Assembly: GCF_030815085.1 (NCBI RefSeq)
Contig: NZ_JAUSWG010000006.1
DNA length: 64,000 bases
Strand: one strand, 5' to 3'
Source of the DNA: Paraclostridium ghonii
GTDB taxonomy: Bacteria; Bacillota; Clostridia; Peptostreptococcales; Peptostreptococcaceae
Numbering within the stretch: the first letter of the stretch is position 1; every line of letters begins with the position of its first letter. Position numbers and translations under genes: made by a program. Below, piece by piece: positions 1 through 9,500 of this stretch. Below the pieces are notes generated by a model, which saw only the letters and a list, made by a program, of their open reading frames with translations, had not been told where the DNA came from and did no database searches.

Positions 1-395
1 TAAACTTAGAAATGAATTGTTTTGAGAAAGAAAAGGATATTGAGTCTACAATAGGACACATTTATCCAAATTTTAAACAATGTACAAAAAATAATTTTAT
101 TGATAGAGCTTTGGCAATAGCTGTTTGTACAAAAAATAATAGTTTTGATAATAGTGAATATGAGTCAGGTGTAGTAAAGCCTTATAATGAGCTGCAAAAA
201 ATGAAGGAAGAGTTAGAGTCAAATGGTAATGATATAACAATTTCTGAAATAAAAAAGGCTATAGATTTATTAAAACAAATATTTGACACAAAAAAATCTA
301 GTGTTAGCTTGCAAAAAGAGAGATTTAATCAATTAATTACTGAAACAAAACTTAGGAATATATTAAAAGAGCATGTGGAGTTTAAGTTTAATTAA
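1..395 (+). CDS. C-terminal end of a probable trans-acting PKS acyltransferase (5' partial)
   Basis: The frame is open to the left edge (codons from base 3), so the gene starts outside the window; the ATG at 12 is probably internal. About 131 residues are visible and no catalytic motif is included. The stretch with AVCTKN, then EY-x-GVVKPY, a charged helix and a second helix ending near TKLRNIL resembles, from memory, the tail that follows the acyltransferase domain in stand-alone AT proteins of trans-AT polyketide systems. It ends 20 bases before a PKS gene whose module lacks an AT, which fits an enzyme that loads malonyl units onto the carrier proteins in trans. Family assignment rests on this tail and on context, so it is moderate. 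The GHSxG active-site motif would have to lie upstream of the window. Confidence 0.55.
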   Translation, partial: NLEMNCFEKEKDIESTIGHIYPNFKQCTKNNFIDRALAIAVCTKNNSFDNSEYESGVVKPYNELQKMKEELESNGNDITISEIKKAIDLLKQIFDTKKSSVSLQKERFNQLITETKLRNILKEHVEFKFN

Positions 396-415
396 TAACT
401 TGTGGGGTTGAGGAT

Positions 416-3400
416 ATGGTAAGATTATTAGATTTCAAAGGTAAGACATTAGATGCTATTAAAGGAGTTAAGGACGTACAAGAAGCATCTAAAAAGGATA
501 TTGCAATAATTGGAATGTCAGGAATTATAGGTGACACTCAAAATCTTCAAGAATTTTGGGATAAATTGACGATCGGTACAGATTTTGTTAAAGAATTAAG
601 TGAAGAAAGAAAGTTAAATAATATTGCATACATAAAACACTTACAAAGTTATGGGCTATTAAAAGATGGAGCTCAATATTTAAATGGTACATATCTTAAT
701 GAAATAGAGAATTTTGATTATGAGTTTTTTTCAATATCTCGTAGAGAAGCATGTAATATGGATCCAAATCAAAGAAAGTTTGCTCAAGTGGCATATCATG
801 CAATTGAAGATGCAGGGTATGGTGGTGAAAAACTAAAAGGAAGTAAAACAGGAGTTTTTTTAGGATACAGCGATGATTTTTATGACAACTATAAAAACAA
901 TATTTTAATAAATAACTCATCTTCATTAGGCTTATCTTTAGTTGGTAATGTTAGATCAATTATTGCAAGTAGAATATCTTATTATTTAGATTTAAAAGGG
1001 CCAAGCATTACATTCGATACTGCCTGTTCATCGTCCTTAATAGCAATAAAAGAAGCATGTACGCATATTGCTAATGGTGAATGTGATATGGCGATAGCTG
1101 GTGGTGTAAAATTAATAATTGCTCCCATTAAAGGAAACGATAATTGGGAAGTTAAAATACAATCAGATGATTGCAGAGCAAGAACTTTCGATGACGGCTC
1201 AACGGGGACGGGTATTGGAGAAGGAATAATTGCTTTTGTATTAAAGCCATTAGATAAAGCAATTGAAGATAGGGATAATATACATGCAGTTATTAAATCA
1301 TGGGCCGCTAATCAAGACGGTAAATCTATAGGTATTACAGCACCTAACCCAAAAGCTCAAGAGGAGCTAGTGTTAAAGCTGCTTAATGATTCAAATACTA
1401 ACCCAGAAGAAATTAATTGTATAGAAGCTCATGGTACCGGAACAAAGTTAGGTGATCCAATAGAAGTGATGGCATTAACAAATGTCTTTGGAAAATTTAC
1501 AAATAAAAAGCAGTATTGTGCAATTACTTCAGTAAAAACCAATATTGGACATTTAGACTCTGCATCAGGTGCAGCTGGATTGGCAAAGGCTGTTTTATGT
1601 TTAAAAAATGATAAATTAGTACCTCATCTTCACTTTAAAAAAATCAATAGAAATATTGATTTAATTAACTCACCATTTTATATTCCTGATATGCTAACAG
1701 AAATAGGGTATGAAAGTAGGAAAAATAAAATGATAATTAGTTCTTTTGGTTTAAGTGGAACTAATTGTCAATTACTTATTGAAAAAGCTCCTACAATACA
1801 GAAACAATGTCAACATTTTAATAGATATATTTTAACAATATCAGCTAAAAATGAAAAAAGCTTTAATGAATATATAAGAAATCATAGGAGTTTTATTCAG
1901 GATAACAATATGTTGGATTTAGGGGATTATGTATTTACATCAAGCACAGGAAGAGGACATTTTAGTTATCGATGTGCTATTTTATTTAACGATAGAGAAG
2001 ATTTGACAAGAAAGTTAAATGAAATTATAGAAAATAATCATAAGAATGAAATAGATGGTGTGTATATGGGTCGACATAAGGTTGTTGAAAAATATACTCA
2101 TAAAACCTATGACTATGAAATAACTTTAGAGGAAAAAGAAAAAATAGATTTAGAAGCAAAAAATGTTCTTATAGGTGATAAGAATCTAGAATTGATTTGT
2201 GAACTCTATATAAAAGGTGCGAATATAAGTTGGGATACATTTTATAGAAAATACAATTGCAATAAAGTTAGTTTGCCAGTGTATCCATTTAGTGAAGTTA
2301 AGTGCTGGGTTAATAAAGATATGGATTATTTTGATATAAGATTATTAACAGAGTGTTATGATTTTGATATTTTTTCTTTAAATTTAAGCTGCAGACAGTG
2401 GGTATTAGCAGAACATATTGTTGATGGATATAACGTGTTACCTGGAACTGCTCATATTGAAATAATAAGTAATATATTTAGAAGATATTATGATAAGGCA
2501 ATAGAAATAATGGATTTAGTGTTTATGAAACCTATTTCACTTATGAAAGACAGCGAAAAAGAAATTCAAATAAGATTGAATAAGAAGGACAACGAAATTA
2601 TTTTAAATAGTAAAGAAGATGGAAAGTGGATAGAGCACTCAAGGGCATATATTAAAGAAGTTGAAATAAATAATGAAGTTATTGATGTGGATAATCTTAT
2701 TAACAATTCAAAATATATTAAGGCAATAGAGGAAAGACCTTTTAAGGACGGATTCGTTGCTACTGGTCCAAGATGGGATAATGTACGGAAGGTATATTTA
2801 AGTGATAATTATGTGTTAGGATACTTAGAGCTAAATAAAAAACTCATCAATGATTTAGACAATTATAAGTTACATCCAGCATTATTAGATTGTGCAGTTA
2901 ATTTAGGTAAAGAAAAGCTTAATGATTTGAACTATTTGCCCTTTAAATACAATAGTATAAAAATTTATGAAAATCTTAAAGATAAATTTTATACTCATAT
3001 TGTGTTAAAAAATAATAAGTCAACAAATGGTGAAATATTAACTTTTGATATTAAATTAATAAACACCAATGGAAGAGTATTTTTAGAAATAAAAGATTAT
3101 TCGATAAAAAAGGTGAATTTGGGTTTCATGCAGAAAAATTATTTAGAAAATAAAATCGGGTATTTTGATTTAATTCTTAAAAATAAAAATTTAGAGAAAG
3201 CAGATTTTGATTTTAAGGATAAAGTATTAATTGTAAAAGATGAAGGGGAACAATTTAGACAAATAACAGAATTATTAGACTATAATGGGATCGAATATTT
3301 TATTGTAGATAATACAATTACTAATTCAGAATTAATTAAAATTTTGGAAAATATTCCGATAGGACAAATAATTCATATGTCTTCATTGCTTCAAAACTCT

Positions 3401-4936
3401 AATATTGAAACAATAAGTGATTTTGAAAAAACTCAAGATATGGGTGTTTACAGCTTATTTAATTTAGTTAAAATAATTACTCAAAGTAAGATAAGAAAAA
3501 AATTAAATATATCAATTTTAGGTAATCGAACTAAAAATGCTGATTGTATATCTTTATATGGTTTAGGAAAAGTAATTGAAAAAGAATTCGATGGTTTATC
3601 TTGTAAAGTAATTGATTTTGATGATTTAACAGATACCAATAATATATTTAATGAAATATTCACAGCAACAAATGAAAATGTTATAATATACAAAGAAAAC
3701 TCAAGGTATATACACGAACTTAGCGAAATTGATTTGGAAAAATATGAGAAATTAGAAATAAATTTTTTCTCTGAGGGGGTTTATATTATAACCGGAGGAA
3801 CAGGGAGTATAGGATTACAATGCTGCAATTGGTTACTAGAAAAAGGTGCTAAGAATATAGCGCTATTGTCAAGAAGTGGAACAATAAAAGATGAATCTAA
3901 TGAAGAGTATATTAAATCAGTTAAAAATAAGCATGGAGCACAAATATTAATATACAATGGTGATATATCTAATTATGAGGATGCTAAGGAAATAATAGAT
4001 AAGCTGAAAAATAGATTTAATAAGATTAATGGAGTAATTCATTGTGCAGGTAATGCTGGAGATGGTTTTATAATTAACAAAGACTTCGAAAAATTTAATG
4101 AAGTGTTAAAGCCAAAAGTACAAGGAACTTGGATATTAGACAAGTTGTTGGAAAATGAAAAGTTAGAATTCTTTATATTAATGTCATCAATAACATCATT
4201 AACAGCAGATGCAGGGCAAAGTGATTACACTGCGGCGAATTGTTATTTAAATGGTTTCGCTGAAAGCAAAAGGAAGCAAGGCAAAAAATACATATCTGTA
4301 AATTGGCCTGCATGGAAAGAAGTTGGAATGGCTGTCAGATACGGAGTTAATGAAGCTAATGGTCTATTAAAATCAATTAGTAATTCACATGCTATAAAAG
4401 TTTTAGATCAACTTGTATGTTTAGATATTCCAAATGTTATTGTTGGTGAATTAAACTTAAGCTTATTAAGTAAAATTAAAAACGAAATAACAATAAATAT
4501 ATCAAACGGAATAATTAAGCGATTACCAAAAAACACTGAAAATAATGCTGCTAGTAAAAACCTAGTAGAGGTAAGTATTAACGGAAAGGATGAGTTGCAA
4601 ATAGATGATATTGAAAGATCTGTAGCAAAATCATGGGCCAATGTTTTACAGATCGAAGAATTAAATGTAAATGATAATTTCAATAGTCTTGGAGGAGATT
4701 CCATTTTAGCTGTTAGATTATTAAAAGAGTTAAATAGAGAGTTTGAAAGTATTATAGATATATCAGATATTTTTACATATCCTACTGTAGAACAAATGTC
4801 AAGCTATATAAGAAATCAAAAAACAAAACAAGTTGTAATTAATAATGAAGAAGAATTATTAGATGATATATTGGATAAGCTTGAAAATGGAGAAGTTTTA
4901 GTAGATGAAATAGATGATTTATTTAATACTAATTAG
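416..4936 (+). CDS. trans-AT type I polyketide synthase, one module: KS-DH-KR-carrier protein
   Basis: 1506 residues. The ketosynthase (about 27-455) has the complete triad: Cys204 in DTACSSS, His339 in EAHGTGT and His379 in NIGH. A flanking linker ends near 645 (LPVYPF). The dehydratase has His667 in HIVDGYNVLPG and Asp825 in LLDCAVN, with Asn where Gln or His is usual. The ketoreductase has TGGTGSIG from residue 1126, an AGDG motif typical of B-type KRs, and Tyr1271 in SDYTAAN. The carrier protein has Ser1429 in GGDSI. There is no AT and no ER, so malonyl units must come from a separate AT; the module should leave a double bond if the DH works. The last 30 residues form an acidic helical pair (LLDDILDKLENGE) like a docking segment for the next PKS. 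The gene starts 20 bases after the upstream gene; GGGG and GAGG lie just before the ATG. Confidence 0.95.
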   Translation: MVRLLDFKGKTLDAIKGVKDVQEASKKDIAIIGMSGIIGDTQNLQEFWDKLTIGTDFVKELSEERKLNNIAYIKHLQSYGLLKDGAQYLNGTYLNEIENFDYEFFSISRREACNMDPNQRKFAQVAYHAIEDAGYGGEKLKGSKTGVFLGYSDDFYDNYKNNILINNSSSLGLSLVGNVRSIIASRISYYLDLKGPSITFDTACSSSLIAIKEACTHIANGECDMAIAGGVKLIIAPIKGNDNWEVKIQSDDCRARTFDDGSTGTGIGEGIIAFVLKPLDKAIEDRDNIHAVIKSWAANQDGKSIGITAPNPKAQEELVLKLLNDSNTNPEEINCIEAHGTGTKLGDPIEVMALTNVFGKFTNKKQYCAITSVKTNIGHLDSASGAAGLAKAVLCLKNDKLVPHLHFKKINRNIDLINSPFYIPDMLTEIGYESRKNKMIISSFGLSGTNCQLLIEKAPTIQKQCQHFNRYILTISAKNEKSFNEYIRNHRSFIQDNNMLDLGDYVFTSSTGRGHFSYRCAILFNDREDLTRKLNEIIENNHKNEIDGVYMGRHKVVEKYTHKTYDYEITLEEKEKIDLEAKNVLIGDKNLELICELYIKGANISWDTFYRKYNCNKVSLPVYPFSEVKCWVNKDMDYFDIRLLTECYDFDIFSLNLSCRQWVLAEHIVDGYNVLPGTAHIEIISNIFRRYYDKAIEIMDLVFMKPISLMKDSEKEIQIRLNKKDNEIILNSKEDGKWIEHSRAYIKEVEINNEVIDVDNLINNSKYIKAIEERPFKDGFVATGPRWDNVRKVYLSDNYVLGYLELNKKLINDLDNYKLHPALLDCAVNLGKEKLNDLNYLPFKYNSIKIYENLKDKFYTHIVLKNNKSTNGEILTFDIKLINTNGRVFLEIKDYSIKKVNLGFMQKNYLENKIGYFDLILKNKNLEKADFDFKDKVLIVKDEGEQFRQITELLDYNGIEYFIVDNTITNSELIKILENIPIGQIIHMSSLLQNSNIETISDFEKTQDMGVYSLFNLVKIITQSKIRKKLNISILGNRTKNADCISLYGLGKVIEKEFDGLSCKVIDFDDLTDTNNIFNEIFTATNENVIIYKENSRYIHELSEIDLEKYEKLEINFFSEGVYIITGGTGSIGLQCCNWLLEKGAKNIALLSRSGTIKDESNEEYIKSVKNKHGAQILIYNGDISNYEDAKEIIDKLKNRFNKINGVIHCAGNAGDGFIINKDFEKFNEVLKPKVQGTWILDKLLENEKLEFFILMSSITSLTADAGQSDYTAANCYLNGFAESKRKQGKKYISVNWPAWKEVGMAVRYGVNEANGLLKSISNSHAIKVLDQLVCLDIPNVIVGELNLSLLSKIKNEITINISNGIIKRLPKNTENNAASKNLVEVSINGKDELQIDDIERSVAKSWANVLQIEELNVNDNFNSLGGDSILAVRLLKELNREFESIIDISDIFTYPTVEQMSSYIRNQKTKQVVINNEEELLDDILDKLENGEVLVDEIDDLFNTN

Positions 4937-4950
4937 GTGATTGCAAAACT

Positions 4951-4998
4951 AACTTTTAATTTTGAAAATAGTGATAATAAATTTCAAAATTAAAAGTT
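4951..4998. repeat. Perfect 17-bp inverted repeat after PKS gene 1
   Basis: The arms are AACTTTTAATTTTGAAA (4951-4967) and its exact complement (4982-4998), with a 14-base loop. It begins 14 bases after the PKS stop. There is no T-run after it, so it is not a standard intrinsic terminator, although a very AT-rich stem could still help end or stabilise the transcript. It could also mark one edge of the decayed transposase block that follows. Confidence 0.6.
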
Positions 4999-5089
4999 AT
5001 ACTAAAAACTTGAGCTAAAATTACTTAAATTTGAGTATAGAAAATAGAACTATAGAAAACAGCTCAAAAACAGTTATTTAATTGAGAAT

Positions 5090-6378
5090 TTAAGATATTA
5101 ATGTTTTTATAGTTATAACATTTGTAAATATTCCAGTTTTATAGAATATAATAAGTGCAATAAGTTGTATAATTCCAGCGAATAGCGCACCTGGCTTTAT
5201 ATTTCTAGAATTCCTAAATTGTGTAGACTTTAATTGAATTATAGCTCTTTCACAAACAGTTCTGATTTTATATAAATCTTGGCATTGTTGAGTATTTATA
5301 GGAACTTTAGCATTTAACCTATAGTCACTATTTACACTAACTTGAATAAATCTACAACACTTGGAACTAGTACAGGGACTATCACAACTTAACTTATAGG
5401 ACGTATCGCCATTAATAGTACATTTAACAGATTTAGGACATAGATATTTTATACGGTCTGAACGTCCTTTTTCTCTAGTTATTTCATCATATCTCATTTC
5501 AAAAGATCAGTCATTAGGGCAAGATGGAATTACAAGAGGGATAAAATCTGGTTTAGGCAAATTCGTTTGATTACATGAACTTAAAGGTATTATAGGAATC
5601 AGATACTTATTCTTTAGTAAGTGTGATTATTTACGGAATCAAAACCAGCATTACCTAAAAAATAAGTATATGCAGATTAGTGATGTATTGTGAAATAATT
5701 ATCTAATGCTGGCATTAAAGTAGGTGAATCATATAAATATTTTGCAATATCTAGAGATGATTATATAAAATCCATATCACACTCATCATAGAAATTTATA
5801 TGACGAACCACACCGATACCATTGTTACGACATTAGATTTAATGAAATAACCAAAATTATCATCTTTCTTTATCTTGACTATTTTTTTAGCTTGATTAAT
5901 TAAAGTCTGATGGAATTTAGTATTAATATGCTTCGAATTCACTAGTTTCAGATATTGAAATTGATGATAAATGAGCGTTGATATCATTGCACATTAGTTC
6001 AGCTGTATCCACAATATGATGAAATATTTCATTAAAATAGTTGACATAATTAGTATTAAATCGTCATATTTGAGACTAATGTGGAACTTTTGAAAAACTA
6101 CAGAATTCTCTTATTTCTTTAGAAAGATGAAGGATATTAGGTAGTTGCTTTTATTCTAAAAATCCTAGAATATTTTTAAAAATAAAAAAGGTAATCATAG
6201 ATGGTAAAGAATATTCCCTTGGAGAACCTAAGGCTGGGTAGCAACTTTCTTTAAATGATAAAGGGATGAATTCATTAATATCTATATGTGAATTAAATAA
6301 ATGGAATAATTTAGATGTAGACTCATTTGTAAGTTCATCAAAGTTATTAAAAATTAATTGATTTTTTAAAGTTATCAT
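5090..6378 (-). pseudogene. Decayed DDE-type transposase (IS1182-like) between the two PKS genes
   Basis: Fragments of one transposase lie on the minus strand in different frames. The N-terminal piece (6378-6151) has the IDINEFIPLSF and REYSLPSMI pattern. A middle piece lies at 5987-5796. The C-terminal piece (5497-5090) has the Cys-rich segment (CPKSVKC, CDSPCTSSKCC) followed by LYKIRTVCERAI, which matches the conserved VER region of DDE_Tnp_1-type enzymes. Several stops and frameshifts separate the parts, so the gene is dead. The element lies between two co-directional PKS genes and leaves a 1.6-kb gap, so it probably inserted into a once tighter operon. Exact family is uncertain; ends could not be fixed. 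Confidence 0.75.
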
Positions 6379-6539
6379 AGAATTTTCTCTTACATTTCTA
6401 GCGGTTTTATTGTGGTGACTTAATTATAGTAAATTTGTGGGGAAAATTCTTTGATATAGATATAAATTAAACTTGGAATTTCAATGTATTTCTAGTTATG
6501 CAATAAACTAATTAATACTAATTTAAGGGGAGACATGTA

Positions 6540-9500
6540 ATGAAGGAAATAGAAAGTTATATTTATAAGCAATTAGCGGAGAAAAAGATATCTAAAGCTG
6601 ATGCAAAGAAGATGCTACTTGAGATTAAAAAATCTGATAAGAAAGTATATAAAGATATGGCTATAATTGGGGTAGCATGTAAGCTACCGAAAGCTGAAAA
6701 TGCCAAAATGTTTTGGAATTCATTGGTAAAAGAGAAGAATTGTTTAGATGTTTTTCCAAAGGAGAGAGCTGAACAATGGATAGAAGCTTCACTTAATAAT
6801 ACCTTATCTGAATTAATGACAGGTACAGCTATACCAGATGGAACTACTGAAAAAGATGTGATGGATAGTAGGGATGTTGGTGGATTTCTAGATGATATTA
6901 GCTCATTTGATAACGGATTCTTTGGTATTTCCCCAAAAGAAGCTAAGTTCATGAATCCTGAACAAAGATTAATCTTAGAAACTGCGTGGGAAGCAGTAGA
7001 AGATGCAGGATATGGTGGCGATAAGTTTTATGGAACCAGAACAGGTGTCTTTATAGGAAAAGACAATACTAATTTGGGACTATATAAATATTTGACTGAG
7101 GCTGACACAATGCATGTAACTGGTTCATGGTCTGGAATATTAGCTAGTAGAATATCGTACTTATACAACTTAAAGGGACCAAGTTTAGTAATAGATACAG
7201 CATGTTCTTCAGGATTAGTATCATTACATTCAGCCTCTAAATCCATTAGTAATGGGGAATGTGAGATGGCATTAGTTGGAGGAATTCAATTACAGTATAT
7301 GTCATCCAAATCTAACTCTTATCTGAATTTAGACATGGTTGAATCAGGTGACAATATAATAAGAACCTTTGACAAGAAAGCGAATGGAACTGTTTGGAGT
7401 GAAGGGGTTGCAACTCTATTAATAAAAGATTTAGAACAGGCAATAAAAGATGGTGATAATATTCAAGCAGTTATTAAAAGCAGTGCAATAAATAATGATG
7501 GAGCATCAAATGGTATAACTGCACCAGATGCACAAGCTCAAGAGGATGTAATAGTAAGAGCATGGACTGAAGGTAATATTAATCCAGAAACCATTTCATA
7601 TTTCGAAGCTCATGGAACTGGAACTATTTTAGGGGACCCAATTGAGATAAAAGGGCTAACTAATGCTTTTAAGAGATTCACAGATAAAAAACAATTTTGT
7701 GCAATAGGATCTACTAAAGCTAATATTGGACATACTGTAGCAACATCAGGTCTGGCTGGAGTGATAAAAATAATTTATGCTATGAAGAATAAAATATTAC
7801 CTCCAAGTATAAACTTTATGGAGCCTAATCCGTATATTAATTTTATTGGTTCTCCTGTGTATTTAAATGATACTTTACAAAAATGGGACGATAGCAATGG
7901 AGCTTTAAGAGCATGCATTAATTCATTTGGATTTAGTGGAACTAATTGTCACTTGGTATTGGAGTCGCCACCAGAAATAAAAAAATCACCTAGAACTAAG
8001 GATAAAAATATATTTTTACTTTCAGCAAAAAACAAGAACTCTCTTATGGATTTAGTTGAAAGATATATATATTTCTTAGAAAGTGATATAATTACAACTA
8101 TTGAAGATATATGTTATACAGCTAATACAGGAAGAGGACATTATAGTTATAGAATAGCTATAATTTGCAATGATAAGTTGGAATTAAAGAATAAGCTTAA
8201 AGAACTAAAGTATGCTTTAGAGATTAATAAAGAATCAAGAACTGGTCAAGCATTTTATGGTTATCACAAAACTGTTAATAATAAAACTGTATTAGATGTA
8301 GGAGAAATAACAGAAAAATACAAATTCGAATTATCAAAAAAGGTAAATGAAATTACCTCCAAGAATGACAATGATCTTGAAAAGATATGTAAATTATATG
8401 TTAATGGAGCTGATATTCAATTTGAAAAGTATTATGTTGAAGAAGGTTATCGTAGAGTGTCGTTACCAACATATGCTTTTGAGAAAAAATATTGTTGGGC
8501 AAGCAAAAAGGTATTTACAAATAAAGCAAATGAAACTAGTAGCAATATAGGACATCCTTTATTTGATAAATTACTTACGGATTCAATTGATTCAATAATA
8601 TATCAAACTAATTTTAGTGCAAAAAAATATTGGGTAGTAGAAGAACATAAGTTAATGAATTCATATTTGGTACCAGGTATAACATATATAGAAATGGCAA
8701 GAGAAGTATGTTCAAAGTATTTTAATACAGAACACATTCAACTCCATAATTTGACATTCTTAGCTCCATTAACTGTTCAAGAAAATGAAGAAGTTAGTGT
8801 TCAGACTATATTAGAAAAAAGAAATGTCGAAGTTGAATTTAGTATTTGTAGTAAAGATAATAAAGGTGGTTGGTGTGTTCATGCAAAAGGAAAAGCTACA
8901 AAAATAGAAGATTTTAAATATAAAACCTATGATATACAGGAAGCAAAGAAAGCATGTAATCTGTTAGTGCTTGACAAAGTAAATGGATATTTTAATAAAG
9001 AGGCACTGGGTACAGACGAAGAACCTACTTCAAAGCATTTTCAATTTGGTGGCAGATGGCTAAACTATATAAAAACAGAAAGCGATCCTACATGCAATAA
9101 AGAATTATTAGTAACAATGTACTTACCCGATGAATACGATGATGATATCAATCACTATTATCTTCACCCAGCATTATTAGACAATGCTATTAATAGTGGA
9201 ATTTATTGTTTTAAAGGTGTATATCTACCTTTCTCATATAAAAGCATGAAAATTTACAATAGAATTCCAAAAGAGTTCTTTAGTCATATTGTAAGGAAAA
9301 ATATTGAAGACAAGGAACTAGAGACAGTTAAGTTTGATATTACTTTGTTTGACAAGTCTGGAAATGTAATTGCGGAAGTTGAAGATTATTCGATAAAGAG
9401 GATGGGCTTATCAGATCAAATTAAGTTTAAAGATAATTACCATAGCGGAGTAGCATATTGTGAAAAGGGATGGATAAAAAATGATTTAATAAATTCATCT

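Noticed and set aside
5796..5987. Separate small gene on the minus strand
   Set aside because: It lies between the N- and C-terminal pieces of the same decayed transposase and is best seen as part of it.
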